Shown here: piece after piece, positions 46,755 through 57,143 of the stretch
Numbering within the stretch: position 1 is the first letter of the stretch
Layout of the letters: the number at the start of each line of letters is the position of its first letter
DNA from: Hirsutella rhossiliensis
Taxonomy: Eukaryota > Ascomycota > Sordariomycetes > Hypocreales > Ophiocordycipitaceae
Direction of reading: 5' to 3'
NCBI RefSeq assembly: GCF_020360975.1
Contig: NW_025408671.1
Coordinates: 5,456,001-5,520,000 of the forward strand
DNA: 64,000 bases
Translations under genes and position numbers: made by a program
The notes under the pieces: model-generated
What the model was told of the DNA's origin: nothing
Seen by the model: the letters and a program-made list of their open reading frames with translations, nothing else
Databases searched by the model: none

Positions 46755-47838
46755 TGAACTTGTGATCTAGTTTTGGGATGGGTCGGGCTGAATCAATGTT
46801 GCGTGTGCTAAGTAGCACCATGTCTCCAACTCGGTAAGCTGGCGCCGGTGATCTATTTGCGTTGGCGAACTGCTCTTGTGAGGCTTGAGCTGAGAGCAGG
46901 TTTGTCCGAAGTAGATCAGTGATTTCTTGCATCTTGGCGACAAATTCGTTCCCCTCGTTGCAGCGTTCTGCCAGGTCTTTGGATGCCGCGAGTGGTATTG
47001 CGCGAGGGGACCAAAGCTCATTCGGGGTGATAGCCTGTGTTCGCAAAAATGGGGACATTCCCGTTGAATCGCTGACAACGTTACGGGCTGCGAATTCGGC
47101 CAATGGGAGCCACTCGTCCCAGTCGTCCTGAGCAAAGCTAACATATTGGCGAAGGTATTGTTCGAGAAATGAGTTAGCGTTTTCCGTCTGGCCGTCAGTT
47201 TCGGGGTGATATGCTGTAGAAAGGCTGATATTGATCCGTAGACGGTGGCAAACCGCTTTCCAGAATTCCGAGACAAACAGTGGTCCTCTATCAGACACGA
47301 TTGAATCCGGTAGTCCATGGAGTTTCCAGACATCTCGTACGAAGAGTGTTGCCAAGTCATGTGTTTTCATGTCGGTCTTGCAGGGCGTGAAATGTCTGTC
47401 CTTTGACAGCCTATCGACTACCACCATGATTGCGTTGAATCCACGAGCTGTGCGCTGAATTGGGCCAATGAAGTCAACGGATAAGTCTCTCCATCTTTGC
47501 AAGGGAATTGGGAGCGGTTTCAATGTCCCCTGGTACCGCAACTGGGAGGTTTTGTTCCTCAGACATCCGTGGCAATTGCGTGTGAATTGTTTCGTATCGG
47601 CGCTAAGCTTTGGCCACCAATAAGAGCGTGAAATGAGTTCGTATAGCTTGTTTTTCCCGGGGTGGCCTGATTCGACGCTGTCATGGGCGAGTTGAGTGAG
47701 AAGGGTCCGTAGTTCGCCTGCGGGTACGTATAGCCTCTCTCGGAAATATAATCGGCCTTCGTTTATCATGCATTCCGATAGAAACTTCCTTTGAGTGGGG
47801 AATTCCATGGGGTTTGAGCATCTCGTCCTGATTTTCAT
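46693..47838 (-). pseudogene. Gypsy-B integrase
   Basis: A 381-residue open frame with the zinc finger H...GHPGKNKLYELISRSYWWPKL...CHGCLRNK. The catalytic core has Asp in LSVDFIGPI, Asp in IVSDRGPLFVS and Glu in TDGQTENANSFLEQ. ARNVVSDSTGMSPFLR and the module YRVGDMVLLSTRNI...KLDHKFIGPFE follow. All catalytic residues are present. The last residues (SSACSTSLLPTEVAT) are out of frame relative to the true continuation. Confidence 0.93.
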
Positions 47839-47867
47839 CCACCATTCGTCCTCCTCATAGCCCTTGT

Positions 47868-49367
47868 CTAGAAGTCTTGTGATTTTGTGGTTGATTGGTT
47901 CTGGCTGAATTTCGTCAAGAATGGCGGGACATAGTGCAATCTCTTGTTCCCAGGAGAGATTTGCAAAGAGCTCTGAGAGCTCGGGTCAAGCCTTAGTTGT
48001 TCTTGTACAGAGGAGTCTATGTTGGAAGGCTTAAGCAGCGACTGTTGTTGGTACTGGATGCGGTCGTCATTTTCATCTTTCGGTAAGTCTTGTGATCTCC
48101 GTGTGAGTGAGTCAGGCTTTCCGTTCTCTTTCCCAGGCACTGACTTGATAGCGAATTGGAACTGTGATAGGAATTCGCTCCACCTGACTTGTCGTCTTGA
48201 AAGTTGCTTGGTTGTCATGAAATATCGAAGGTTGGCATGGTCAGTGATGACTGTAATCTGGTGGTGTGTGCCTTGGAGTTCGGGTCTCCAGCATTCGAAG
48301 CAGCGTACAATAGCCAAAAGTTCTTTGTCATATATCTCGTAATTGCACTCAGCGGGGTCGTACTTCTTGGACATGAAAGCCACTGGGTGTAGCACTCCTT
48401 GATCGTCTTCCTGGGAGAGAATACCCGAAGACACAAAATCGGACGCGTCGCATTCGACAAACACTTCTCTTGCGGGGTCGAAGTGTCTGAGGATTGGCGC
48501 TGAAGTGAAGCTATTTTTGAGCATATCGAATGCTTCTTGGCAAGATGAAGTCCAGTTCCATTTGACTAGCTTCCGTGTCAGGGCAACAAGTGGTCGTACG
48601 ATGCGTGAAAATCCCTGATGAACCGTCTGTAGAAATTTGAGAATCCTAAAAGGCTTGGACATCTTTGACATTGATAGGGCCTCCCAGTTGATGAGACAGT
48701 TGACTTTCTCTGGGTCCATCCGTACTCCAGTGGTTGAGATGATCATGCCCAGGTATTTGACTTCAGTAGTCTCGAATTCGCATTTCTTGACGTCAAGTTG
48801 TAGGCCTGCGGCTTCAAGTGCTTGGAGTACTGATTTGACGTGGAGTCTGTGGGTGGCAAGGTCGTCTGAGTAGATGAGAATGTCGTCGATGTAGGCCGTG
48901 CAATATCTATCAAGGAATGGGCGTAAGACTTCGTTAATTCGAGCTTGAAAGGTAGCCGGGCGTTTGATAGTCCAAAAGGCATCACCATGCTCTCGAAGAG
49001 ACCATATCTTGTGTTGAACGCCGTCATCCATTCCTGACCCTCCTTGATGCGGATTCGATTAAACGCTGCGACGACATCGAGTTTGGTGAAATACTTGGCT
49101 TGGCTTAGCTGGGAAAGGTCTCCTGGATCAACGGTAGGGGTAACGGTTCTTGATGGTTATCGCGTTAAGAGCTCGGTAGTCCACGCAAAACGAAGGCCCC
49201 TCCTGGTTTCTTTGCAAATAACACTGGCGAGGCTGCCGGTGAGGTGCTAGCGCGTATGAAACCCTTATCAAGGTTTTCCTGAAGGAATTTCCGGAGGACG
49301 AGAAGTTCGTCTTGTGACATCCCGTACAGAGGTCCATGTGGTGGAGTCGTTCCAGGTTGAAGTTCAA
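47868..49367 (-). pseudogene. Gypsy-B reverse transcriptase and RNase H
   Basis: The reverse transcriptase start is split over short frames ([20 protein letters not shown] near 49190-49130). The 387-residue frame 49031-47868 continues with [34 protein letters not shown] (active site YIDD) and [17 protein letters not shown]. After the connection come RNase H motifs VFVECDASDFVSSGILSQ, CNYEIYDKELLAIVRCFECW and TDHANLRYFMTTKQLSRRQVRWSEFLSQF, then PGKENGKPDSLTRRSQD. One slip near 48960 lost the usual PFGLTNAP part; it appears in the neighbouring frame as [10 protein letters not shown]. Confidence 0.9.
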
Positions 49368-50390
49368 TTTCGTGGTCGCAGTCTCGGTGTGGGGGGAGTT
49401 TATCCGCTTCTGATTGGTCGAATGCTTTCAAAAATTCATGGTAGTGTTGGGGTACTTTTGTTGCAGGATCGATCAAAGTCTTGGGTTCGAGGGCTTTGTG
49501 AATGTCTTCGAGTGATGCCCCTGAAAGGTACATATCGGCTGCCGTTTTCCGGGAAGCTCGGAGTTCCTGTGTTTGTTGGTCCTTGGGGTCAAGGGAGGTG
49601 ATTCCGTCCTGTAGCTGGAGTTCTCGGTTCATCTTGTCCATGTCTGTGAGTGCAGAGTCGAATCGGACCCTTCGGCGTGCTTTAGGTTCTACGAAGGTGG
49701 AGGCTTCTGTGATGACTCCAAGTTCAGCCAGCCTTTTGTCGATCTCATACAGTGATAGTGAGAATACGTCGACGTCGCGGTTTTTGGTCAGCATATGGAA
49801 TGCGGCTGCGCCGACTCTTCGGGGGATTGATGGGCGTGCCAGTATAGTCGTGGTTGCAGAAATTGACAAAGAGGGAGCTCCAGAAACAGGCAGTTGGTAT
49901 TGTCCTTTCTCCATGCAGTATTTGCGGCAGTGATCAGAGTTGAAAGTGACCACATTCGTGCTCCAATTGACGATTGGGTTGTGATCTGTCAGCCAGGGTT
50001 TTCCGAGTATGACATTGTACTTCCCAAGCTTCGTTACGTAAAATAGCATCTTCTCCTGTGTCCCTTGATTTCCATGTTGAGTTTCACCACATGAGTGATA
50101 TCGCCAGCCGAGGAGGGTCTTCCATCGACTACGTTCAGCCGGCGACGGTTTCGTAGTTCATAAAGCGTGAGTTTGTTGGCGTGCGCGAAGGATTCGTCTA
50201 CAAACCCCTTTCCAGTGGCACCTGAGTCAAGCATTGCTTCGGTTTTAATCAGAGTGGAATTGTCTTCGATTAGGTTACAAGGCAGTAGCAAATGAGCTTG
50301 GTTAGTGTCCAGAGAAGAGAGCAGTAGATCGCCCTTTTTCTTGCGTCTCCTGCGGCGACTTCCGTCGGAGACTACACTTTTTCCGTCCTC
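49368..50390 (-). pseudogene. Gypsy-B aspartic protease and linker to reverse transcriptase
   Basis: The protease active site reads AMLDSGATGKGFVDESFA (about 50240-50190). A slip near 50040 leads to LGKYNVILGKPWLTDHNP in the next frame (50049-49165), the ILG end of the protease fold. Linker follows, then HEIELQPGTTPPHGPLYGMSQDELLVLRKFLQENLDKGFIRAS, the conserved entry into Gypsy reverse transcriptases. Confidence 0.88.
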
Positions 50391-51507
50391 CATGGTGCGG
50401 TGTCGCAATTGAGGGAACGATGTTTGCCTGAGCTGCACCAATGGCAGAGTCCATGCGCTGTGCAATAGGCTCTGCGTGCCGCTCTCTGCTTCCGTTTGGG
50501 GTCTACGACCAGAGGCGACATCTTTGGCCCCAGGTGATGACGCTCAAATCCATTGAATCCCCGCCGTTAGAGGTCGTCGATTGTGGCGTAGTGGAGGGTT
50601 GTAAGGTTGCATTGTGACTTGCTGAGTTGTCGGTGTTTTCTTGAAGTAATTGGCATTGACTTGACGGCATTCGTTATCGCAGATACGGACAAGGTCCATA
50701 AATTGACTAATTTCGGTAGGAGTATCTTTGCCCTTAGTGAGAGAAAGTCTCCAGATAACGTTGTCGTGGAGGGCACGTCGGAGGTGAGCAATGAGCGCCC
50801 CACTATCCCAGTCGGTGAGCTTGGCGACGGCATACCATTCGGGGAGGAATGTCGTAAGGGATCTATGGCCTTGTTTCATGTCAAAGATTTTGAGTTGGGC
50901 GGTAGCTTTAGCGTCAATATCCCCGAAGGCTGACTGAAGGGTGTTTTTTATGGCATTGACATCGTCGAAGAGAACCACCCCATCTTTAATGTTGTAGCGG
51001 ACTTGGTCATGTGCTTTGCCTTTAAGGCATGAGACGACATATCCCATACGTTGAGGTTCCGAGTTCCACCAATCTTTATTCATTTCGAGCTTCAACTCGA
51101 GGTGCTGGAGGAAATTCGGCAGAAGCGTGGGTCCTCTCCGGTGAAGGCCTCAGGATCAGGGTGTTCTGGTGTGCGGTGTGAAGCTCCTTTGACTGAATGA
51201 TCTTTATGTACGCTTCATTTTCTGCCATAAGACGGGCGATCATTGCGTCTCCATCACTTTTAGAAATGAGCGTGTTTTCTAGGCGGGTTTGGAGGTCCTC
51301 CATTGCCCTATTTGTCGTCGTGGTCGAGGCACGTAGTGAATCGATTACCGCTTGCATACTGTATGCGGCATTGCATACGAGGAAGACTTCTTTCATGAGA
51401 CCGGCTGGGTTAGCAACAAAGGCATTTCGGAACGTTTCATCGGTATTGCTGGCGTTGAGGAGGGGGCAGGGGCACTCGATCGACGGGTGTGGGGTAGCGG
51501 TAGCCAT
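50391..51507 (-). pseudogene. Gypsy-B gag with zinc knuckle, frame-broken
   Basis: Start at ATG 51507 (MATATPHPSIECPCPLLNAS). A coiled-coil-like N-terminal half (51507-51076) is followed, after a slip, by the capsid (51095-50544): RMGYVVSCLKGKAHDQVRY, ATAQLKIFDMKQGHRSLTTFLPEW. A third frame gives a CCHC knuckle, CHWCSSGKHRSLNC, near 50445-50405. About 245 bases of leader precede the start. Confidence 0.87.
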
Positions 51508-51744
51508 TGGGTTGTTGACGGTGATGGCTATAGTGCAGGTGGCGTTCGACAGTTTCGTTACGTTTTAGTTGACTTTGCGATTGTGATTTGTTGGTTTGTT
51601 GGTTTGCTGATTCGTTGATTGGTGAATTTGGTGCGGTGGTGGTGGTTTAGGTGGAAATTTGGTTGCAGGGTGTTTTGGTGAGGTTAGAGGTATCGAAATC
51701 AATAGTCACGTCGCGGACAGTGGTCTATTGAGGAAGGGTAGTCG

Positions 51745-51753
51745 GTAGACAAT
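51745..51753 (-). other. Candidate self-priming primer-binding site of Gypsy-B
   Basis: One base inside the 5' LTR, the sense strand reads ATTGTCTAC, the exact complement of GTAGACAAT in the sense LTR (51813-51805 and 46206-46198). Confidence 0.6.
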
Positions 51754-51754
51754 A

Positions 51755-51917
51755 TGTGACGGTACAAGTGCACGAACAAGGTCGAGTGCGACTTGGGTAA
51801 AGTGATTGTCTACAAGAGAGAAAGAGGTTCCTAAGGAAGACTCTGACTTTCGCTATTTACATGAATAAAAGCGGGACCTTTCATAAAGTATGAAAGTCAC
51901 ATGATCGTTCCCTCACA
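51755..51917 (-). repeat. 5' LTR of Gypsy-B
   Basis: 163 bp, identical to 46148-46310 by eye. Confidence 0.94.
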
Positions 51918-51922
51918 ATCCC

Positions 51923-54100
51923 TAGAGACGTCGGTCCAATCGACCCAAATTTCCTCACACGGCTGGTCCGGCCGTAAAGGCGTTCGTCTAGAAATTCGTC
52001 TCCTAGTCTTTCCTTGGCCGCAGTATTCGCATTCGACGGTCTTTGGGCCCCTTATTCGTACGCCTTATTGTTGACCTAGCTTATATAAAGCTAGGGGGCC
52101 CGGGTGACCAAGTCGTGCGTGCCAAAGAAGACCGTCTCCTTGGGCTGCTAGAAGAGGGTCCTTAGATCCTACCCTCCTAGCAGGGAAAGCTGACTTCTCG
52201 AGTAGTTCCTTCCTAAGGATAGGTCGGAATTCGAGAATAAATTGACCGAATTTTTCCTCGATAAGCCTAATAGTCTGATTCTTCTAGACTAGCCTCGTAG
52301 GCTTAGACGTCGTATCCTAGAAGATTCCTTCCTTTCGAAGAAGGCGGAAGGAAATCAGGCTCGTTGAAAATCGAGGGCAAAAAGCTACCCTTTTTCGTCG
52401 AAGAATCCGTATAGATCCGTTAGGTAATTTCATCGTGAAATTCACCCTTCCGTATCCCTCTATCCGTACGGTTGATTCCCCGGCAATAAGATATTCCCTT
52501 CGTGCCTTCTTAAAGGACCGGAATCGTGAGAGTGTATTGCAAATATCGAGGGAAGCACCAGAGTCAAGGATAGCTGATTTTCGTAGGGGATAATTAGAGG
52601 GTTCTAACGGCTGGTTTTGGCCTTGTTGATCCGTAGGGAAGACGAAGGCCGGATTTGCTATACCAACGATTTTTCCTCGAATTTGCGGCTCGAATAAGGG
52701 CAGCGGCGTTAGTTGCTATTTCTTAGCAACCCGAATCTCGTCTATCTTCTTCTACAACGAGGGGTCCTCCTTAAGAGACTGTTGTACTGTTTCTCGTAGC
52801 CTCTTTGAAGGGTTGATTCCTTCGGGTCGGTTTTCCTCGAAGACCTGCCAGCAGTCTTCCAGCCGATGGGGCTTTTTGCATGCTTAGCAGGTAGGTCGAT
52901 TCCTTCTCGTACGTTGTCTCTTCGAGGAATCCTTGTCCCGGTCCGGAAGGTCTGCTTGAAAACCCCCCCTTTTTACCCCTTATTGCTGATATTGACGAGG
53001 TTCGATTTCGACTAGTTCCCTGATTTTTCGACTAACGGACTGAAAGGTCTATTAGGGGACTAGTCGGGCCGGTCTAACTAACGGGACCGGGGCCGGGCCC
53101 GGAGCAAGAGGCGAAGCCGGGGCCGGGCCTAGGGCCGCAGCTGCAGTTAACGACGACGTTGAGGCTCTCGAGGGAGGAGGAGCCGAAGGAGCAACAGCCG
53201 CAGCAGCAGCAGCGGGAGCCGTAGCAACAGGGGCTGCAGGTCGAACCGTCTAGGTCGAGTGCTGGCCTCGAAGGAATAAGACTGCTTACTGTTGTACTCT
53301 AGCAGCTTCTTCGTCTAGTTCCCGGCTAGCCTCTCGAAAGATAGTCAAGTAACCGTCACTAATAGGCTTTATTAGCAGAGATATATCCCGTAGCCACTAG
53401 CCGGAAAGAGCTTCTATGAGGAAGTATTGGTTAGCTTCCTCGAGGATTTCTTCCCACTTAGCTAGCCACGAAGAAGCTAGCAGGTTCCTAGCAGAAAAGG
53501 CTCCTAGGTGGGCCGTATAGGTCTTCCTAATACGGTCAGTTATATAGCCCCTCGAGGGAGCTGTCGAGGTCTCGAGCTTTAAAAGCCACTGCCTAGGAGT
53601 CTCTTCTTCTCGAAGAGTGATTAGCTTTGCGGCACTAACGGATTCCGTTATCGCCGTGCGTGCAGCAGTTAGCAACTTCGTCTCGTAAAGGTATTCCTTA
53701 CGGTGACTCTCGTAGTCACCTAAGGCAGCAGAAAAAGCTCTCTGTTGTGCAGAGGTTAGCTCGGAGAAGAGGGTAGCTCCCTCTGCAAAATCCGTTGCCC
53801 TAGGACGAAGAGGGGGCTTAAGAGGGTCCTGTTTGTCAGAGAAGACCAAATTATGGATAGTTCTGTCTACACGAGCCCGTAGCTCCTTTACCCACTTATC
53901 CCAATCTTGGGGCTCTGCAAGAATCGTCCTACGGACCGTCGGGACGGCAGAGGAGTCGATTTTCGTTATCGTTGCGAAAGAAGAGGGGGGCAGAAAAGTC
54001 GGTTAAAAATCGGCTTTTCTAGTAAGAGGGGTAAAATAAAGCTACGAGGGATGCAAGTAAGGTGCCTTTTGCAGCAGCCGGAAGGTACAGGAATACTATT
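51923..54100 (-). pseudogene. Copia-2 part 1: gag, protease, start of integrase
   Basis: Sense order from 54100: gag SSAVPTVRRTILAEPQDWDKWVKELRARVDRTIHNL, with an open stretch 53849-53397 (TPRQWLLKLETSTAPSRGYI, homologous to Copia-1). An Ala/Pro-rich segment (53230-53090) and a zinc knuckle with one in-frame stop (C-ACKKPHRLEDC near 52895-52860) follow. The protease is RKSAILDSGASLDICNTLSRFRSFKKAR near 52590-52500, with the normal Asp-Ser-Gly. The integrase zinc finger and start of the core (CEYCGQGK, EIWVDWTDVS) lead up to the Gypsy-B insertion. RIP-type stops are scattered. Confidence 0.83.
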
Positions 54101-54115
54101 CCTCCCGGGCTCATA
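54101..54115 (-). other. Primer-binding site of Copia-2 (half-tRNA type)
   Basis: Sense TATGAGCCCGGGAGG next to the 5' LTR. Its complement contains GGGCTCATA, matching the initiator tRNA-Met anticodon arm. Confidence 0.6.
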
Positions 54116-54591
54116 ACTCGCGAAGAGAGATGCGAGAAGTGCATGAAAATGCACGAAGGTGAAATTGGAAGTAAGGGGTCGGACAGGCAGGGCAGAGGGA
54201 TTTGATTCTTGCGGGGGCAGCAATAAAGGTAGGGGAGTGATTGTTGTATTGCCTTGATTGTCCTTCTTTCCTCTATCCAACGCCCCTCTTTATACCCTTC
54301 TAGCATCTTAATTGACAAAGAAGATCCTGCTTAAAGAAGCCACTAATGTCCCTTTAACTACCGAGCTTTTTGCCGGTTTTTCCCCTCCTTTCCATCCGTT
54401 GCCGGCACATCCGTCTTATCTCTCGCCACCTCTATAGGAAGCCATCGCCACTTCTGCTTCCCCTCATACCCCCACCCTCCTCTCTGCACCTCCTTTCAGC
54501 TCCTTCCTTAAAACCTGTTTTTCAGCTTCCTAGGTCCCTCGTGCCAAGGGATATCTCCGAGAACTGCGAAATCAGGCCACGCTTCGCGACA
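54116..54591 (-). repeat. 5' LTR of Copia-2
   Basis: 476 bp, like 36361-36836. The inner edge is uncertain by one base (A here, T in the other LTR). Confidence 0.9.
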
Positions 54592-54596
54592 TATTC

Positions 54597-54716
54597 AGCC
54601 CCTTATATGCTGGTTATAAATTCCGGACAAAATCCTACCCTATACTCCTTCGACCGATCTTTCCGCTTACGTCATCGATTACCCGATTCTGCGCTTATTG
54701 CTCATACCTTCTTACA
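54597..54716 (+). repeat. 3' LTR of element D, right piece
   Basis: Continues 36360 across Copia-2. It matches 30750-30869 and ends CTTCTTACA, followed by CTCCT. Confidence 0.85.
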
Positions 54717-54721
54717 CTCCT

Positions 54722-54957
54722 TAGCTTTAAATAAATAATTATTCGGCCCCGTACTACTATACTAAGTATACGCCGGCCCTTAATAGTATATAAAGGTAAA
54801 TTTAATAATATATATCTTAGTCTATTTATTAAGATAAGGGAGTAGCTTATATAGGTATGGTAACTATAAGTAGCTAGCTAAAATAAGGTATTATAATTTC
54901 CCTATACTTAAGTTAGGCTTATATTTTATCCTTAGGCTAAGGGAGTTATATTAGTTA
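54722..54957. other. RIPed DNA between element D and element C
   Basis: AT-rich, no gene or domain seen. Confidence 0.5.
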
Positions 54958-54962
54958 GGTAG

Positions 54963-55161
54963 TGTGGGTAGGCACCTGCGGCAGCTGCTGCAATGAGACG
55001 GTACTAGGGTTAACCTGATGTTGTATTCGTCTTGATTCTCTATCTAAGGAGGCAGAGGCCAGCGTGGAGAAAGGGGCACGCTGCCCTCAGCCGCACACGT
55101 GACCGTACGGGTCACGTGCCAACCATGGTTGGTCACACCACTAGATAGATACATTCCTACA
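54963..55161 (-). repeat. 3' LTR of element C
   Basis: Ends TGTGGGTAGG...TTCCTACA on the plus strand. Contains a near-palindrome with two CACGTG boxes (55096-55118) and the perfect palindrome CCAACCATGGTTGG (55119-55132). Confidence 0.93.
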
Positions 55162-55374
55162 CAGGCAACTCTTCTTTGCTGTGAGAAGCACAGCAACACC
55201 TTGAACAGGTCTAAAGGATAGTAGCGTTAAGGCCGTGAAGGAATGTGCCGTGAGGGCGTGTGTCATTATTGCCAAAAGTGGGTCCGACGTCTTGTTCTTA
55301 GCTGTAGATATCTGGGAAGAAGTGAAGGGTCTTCCTGATAGGAGCAATCATTTGATCATAGGTATAAGGAGCGG

Positions 55375-56209
55375 TTAGGAACGTTGTACGTATCCTTCGA
55401 CTCGAATTGTCAGACTATTGGTATCGATGAAGCGTTCCAGGGCTCGGTTTGGTGATGCTTTCGTCATTGCATCTGCTGGGTTGTCTGCGCCGTTGATCCA
55501 ACGAATATCTGTTATCTCTCTCTCGTATGACTGGCGAAGGGCCATGATATCAATCATCAATCGTTTTCCTTCGTCGTACCGAGCTTGACTAGGCATTCGT
55601 AGAGAGAGTACGAATCCGTACAGACGATGAGAGGGATAGGAGGAAGGTTGAGTCGTTCCGTAATTATCTTCATAGTCATCGCAAGGGAGATGCCTATGTC
55701 GAATCCGTTGGCCATACCGTAGATCTCTGATGCTAGGACGCTACGGGTAACACGTTTGCACTTTGTTGAACTCCAGTGTACGATGTTACCACTAATCTCG
55801 AACTGTTTTTCTTTGTGGTTTGTCTCGTTAACGAGGGCAATGACGAATCCTAGTTGGGAGGATAAGTCCTTGTTGTTTGCGAAAGAACCATCGGTGAAAA
55901 CCATCAGCTTTGCAGTAGCTAGATCAATTGGTTTGTACGTGAGGCCACGTAGTTGGTGATCCATTTGCCATTGCAGTCGCTTGTTCAAAATTGCGTAATC
56001 TTTATCCTCAGGGTCTGTACTTGGGCGGCGACTGAAACATCGAAAGAAGCTTCCGGTTGAGCAATTGAAGCAATGTATGAGGCTCGCGCTCGTTCCTCAA
56101 CGTAGCGCTGGTGACGATCAATTGCTTTAGGGTCAATGGTGGTCATTTTGCTGCTTGTCCCTTCTGTTGAAGTAAAGGGATCCTTTCTTAAGGGGTTATT
56201 ATTCAGCAA
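55375..56209 (-). pseudogene. Element C RNase H
   Basis: Frames 55988-55557 and 55596-55375. LMVFTDGSFANNKDLSSQLGFVI gives the first Asp, VLASEIYGMANGFDIG the Glu, PLIVCTDSYSLYECLVKLG the second Asp, and ITDIRWINGADNPADAMTK the final D-N-x-A-D motif. A slip near 55560-55590 joins the two. Upstream (56209-55985) is the reverse transcriptase/RNase H connection, with RARASYIASIAQPEASFDVSVAAQ. Confidence 0.88.
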
Positions 56210-56211
56210 CG

Positions 56212-57143
56212 TCAGTCTTGCACCATTAAAGTCAACCGTTGTTCCGTATGTGATGTCAGTCTTGGGCTTGGAACGAAATTCTGCCTTTGTAGCTCTTCTT
56301 CTTCACGGGTAGAAAAGTTGTTCGTTCCAAGGATGAGGGTGTCATCAGTTTGCATTCCAACAATACCGAGCGTGTCAGGGCCAGTATTCGAAATCAGTAG
56401 GCAGGAGTCATAGGTGGAGGTAGACATATCCAGCTTTTCGAGGTGATGCTGCTGATATGTGCGGAACCAATGGACTCCGGCTTCTGCGATACCGTACAGG
56501 GCTTAATAACACGAATAATTGTTCCGTTAGGGTATTTGCCTTGTAGTTCCGTGGGCAAATACGTAAGAATGGTCCGGAAAGCTTGGTCTGGGATTGCGGG
56601 TATGCCTGAGTGATATCACGGAGGAGAGGGTTATGCCGTAGTTTTGAAGAAGTCCGGGGCAATAGCGAGGATGAGTCTCTGGCTAACGCGTTGAATTGTC
56701 GGAGATTGCGTCAGGAGGGTGGTCTTCTCAAAGTCGTTATGTCCTTGAATAACAAGTCGAGACTTTTCGTAGGGCTTAGTGTTGATTCCTTTGACTTCAC
56801 GAACCATTCGAGAGCGAAAGATTCTATAGTTTCCATGACTCATTTGATCGTATCGTTCAAATTGGAATACACCGCGGCCAACGAGGTCAGTAATCTCTTT
56901 GTTATCGGATTCTTCGAAGGGTCACCAGGAGAGGTGATTATGCCATCAGACCGTAGCTTGAGGGAAAGAGCTTGTGCATCTTCCTCCTTTGGGTCAAGAA
57001 GCTCTGGTCTACGGTTTGGGCCATCATGATCAAATCCTTTGGCTTGTTCTTTGATCCTGGTGGGCGTCCTCTCTGCGGGGCGGGGTTCGGGTCGGGCAGG
57101 CAGGTCCGTTAGGGTCTTAACGGGGTCTTGAGCCGGTTGTTCA
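56212..57143 (-). pseudogene. Element C reverse transcriptase, frame-broken
   Basis: Sense order: RSRMVREVKGINTKPYEKSRLVIQGHND (56843-56631), LLTQSPTIQRVSQRLILAIA, then RDITQAYPQSQTKLSGPFLR (the first catalytic Asp, in DITQAY) and TGPDTLGIVGMQTDDTLILGTN (56427-56212), in which QTDD replaces the usual YVDD. The two catalytic Asp residues of the box are present. Pieces lie in three frames. Confidence 0.85.

Larger units (their letters stand above)
46143..51922 (-). mobile_element. Gypsy-B: Ty3/Gypsy chromovirus with ATCCC target duplication and identical LTRs
   Basis: Element 46148-51917 (5770 bp) on the minus strand. ATCCC lies at 46143-46147 and 51918-51922. LTRs are 163 bp and I see no difference between them. 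Order gag, protease, reverse transcriptase, RNase H, integrase, chromodomain. No RIP. Long open frames remain (up to 387 codons), but several slips separate them. It is a different family from Gypsy-A. Confidence 0.95.
36356..54596 (-). mobile_element. Copia-2: Ty1/Copia element carrying two nested Gypsy insertions
   Basis: LTR-bounded element 36361-54591 on the minus strand, with TATTC at 36356-36360 and 54592-54596. Internal sequence is in three pieces: 36837-38776, 44912-46142 and 51923-54115, interrupted by Gypsy-A and Gypsy-B. Without them it is about 6.3 kb. It is lightly RIPed: scattered TAG/TAA for Trp and Gln codons, while CpA/TpG are still common. The uninterrupted relative at 15632-18953 supports how the pieces join at the Gypsy-A site. 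It belongs to the same group as Copia-1. Confidence 0.9.
30174..54716 (+). mobile_element. Element D: RIPed Ty1/Copia, its 3' LTR split by Copia-2
   Basis: Left LTR 30174-30869 (696 bp). Internal part 30870-35784. The right LTR is split into 35785-36360 and 54597-54716 (696 bp together) by Copia-2. Gene order gag, protease, integrase, reverse transcriptase, RNase H is Ty1/Copia. Probable target duplication: CTCTT (30169-30173) and CTCCT (54717-54721), one C-to-T apart. Internal stops are TAA/TAG from RIP. The right LTR keeps more CpA/TpG than the left. Confidence 0.85.

Noticed and set aside
54019..54318. Open frame of 99 codons in the Copia-2 5' LTR, with a 74-codon version at 36339-36563
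   Set aside because: Both lie inside LTRs and match only because the LTRs do. The C-terminal ends differ where the flanks differ, and no domain is seen.
54116..54596. A tRNA gene at the GGGCTCATA motif
   Set aside because: Only the anticodon-arm match is present, at the LTR edge, with no acceptor stem or T arm; it is a primer-binding site.
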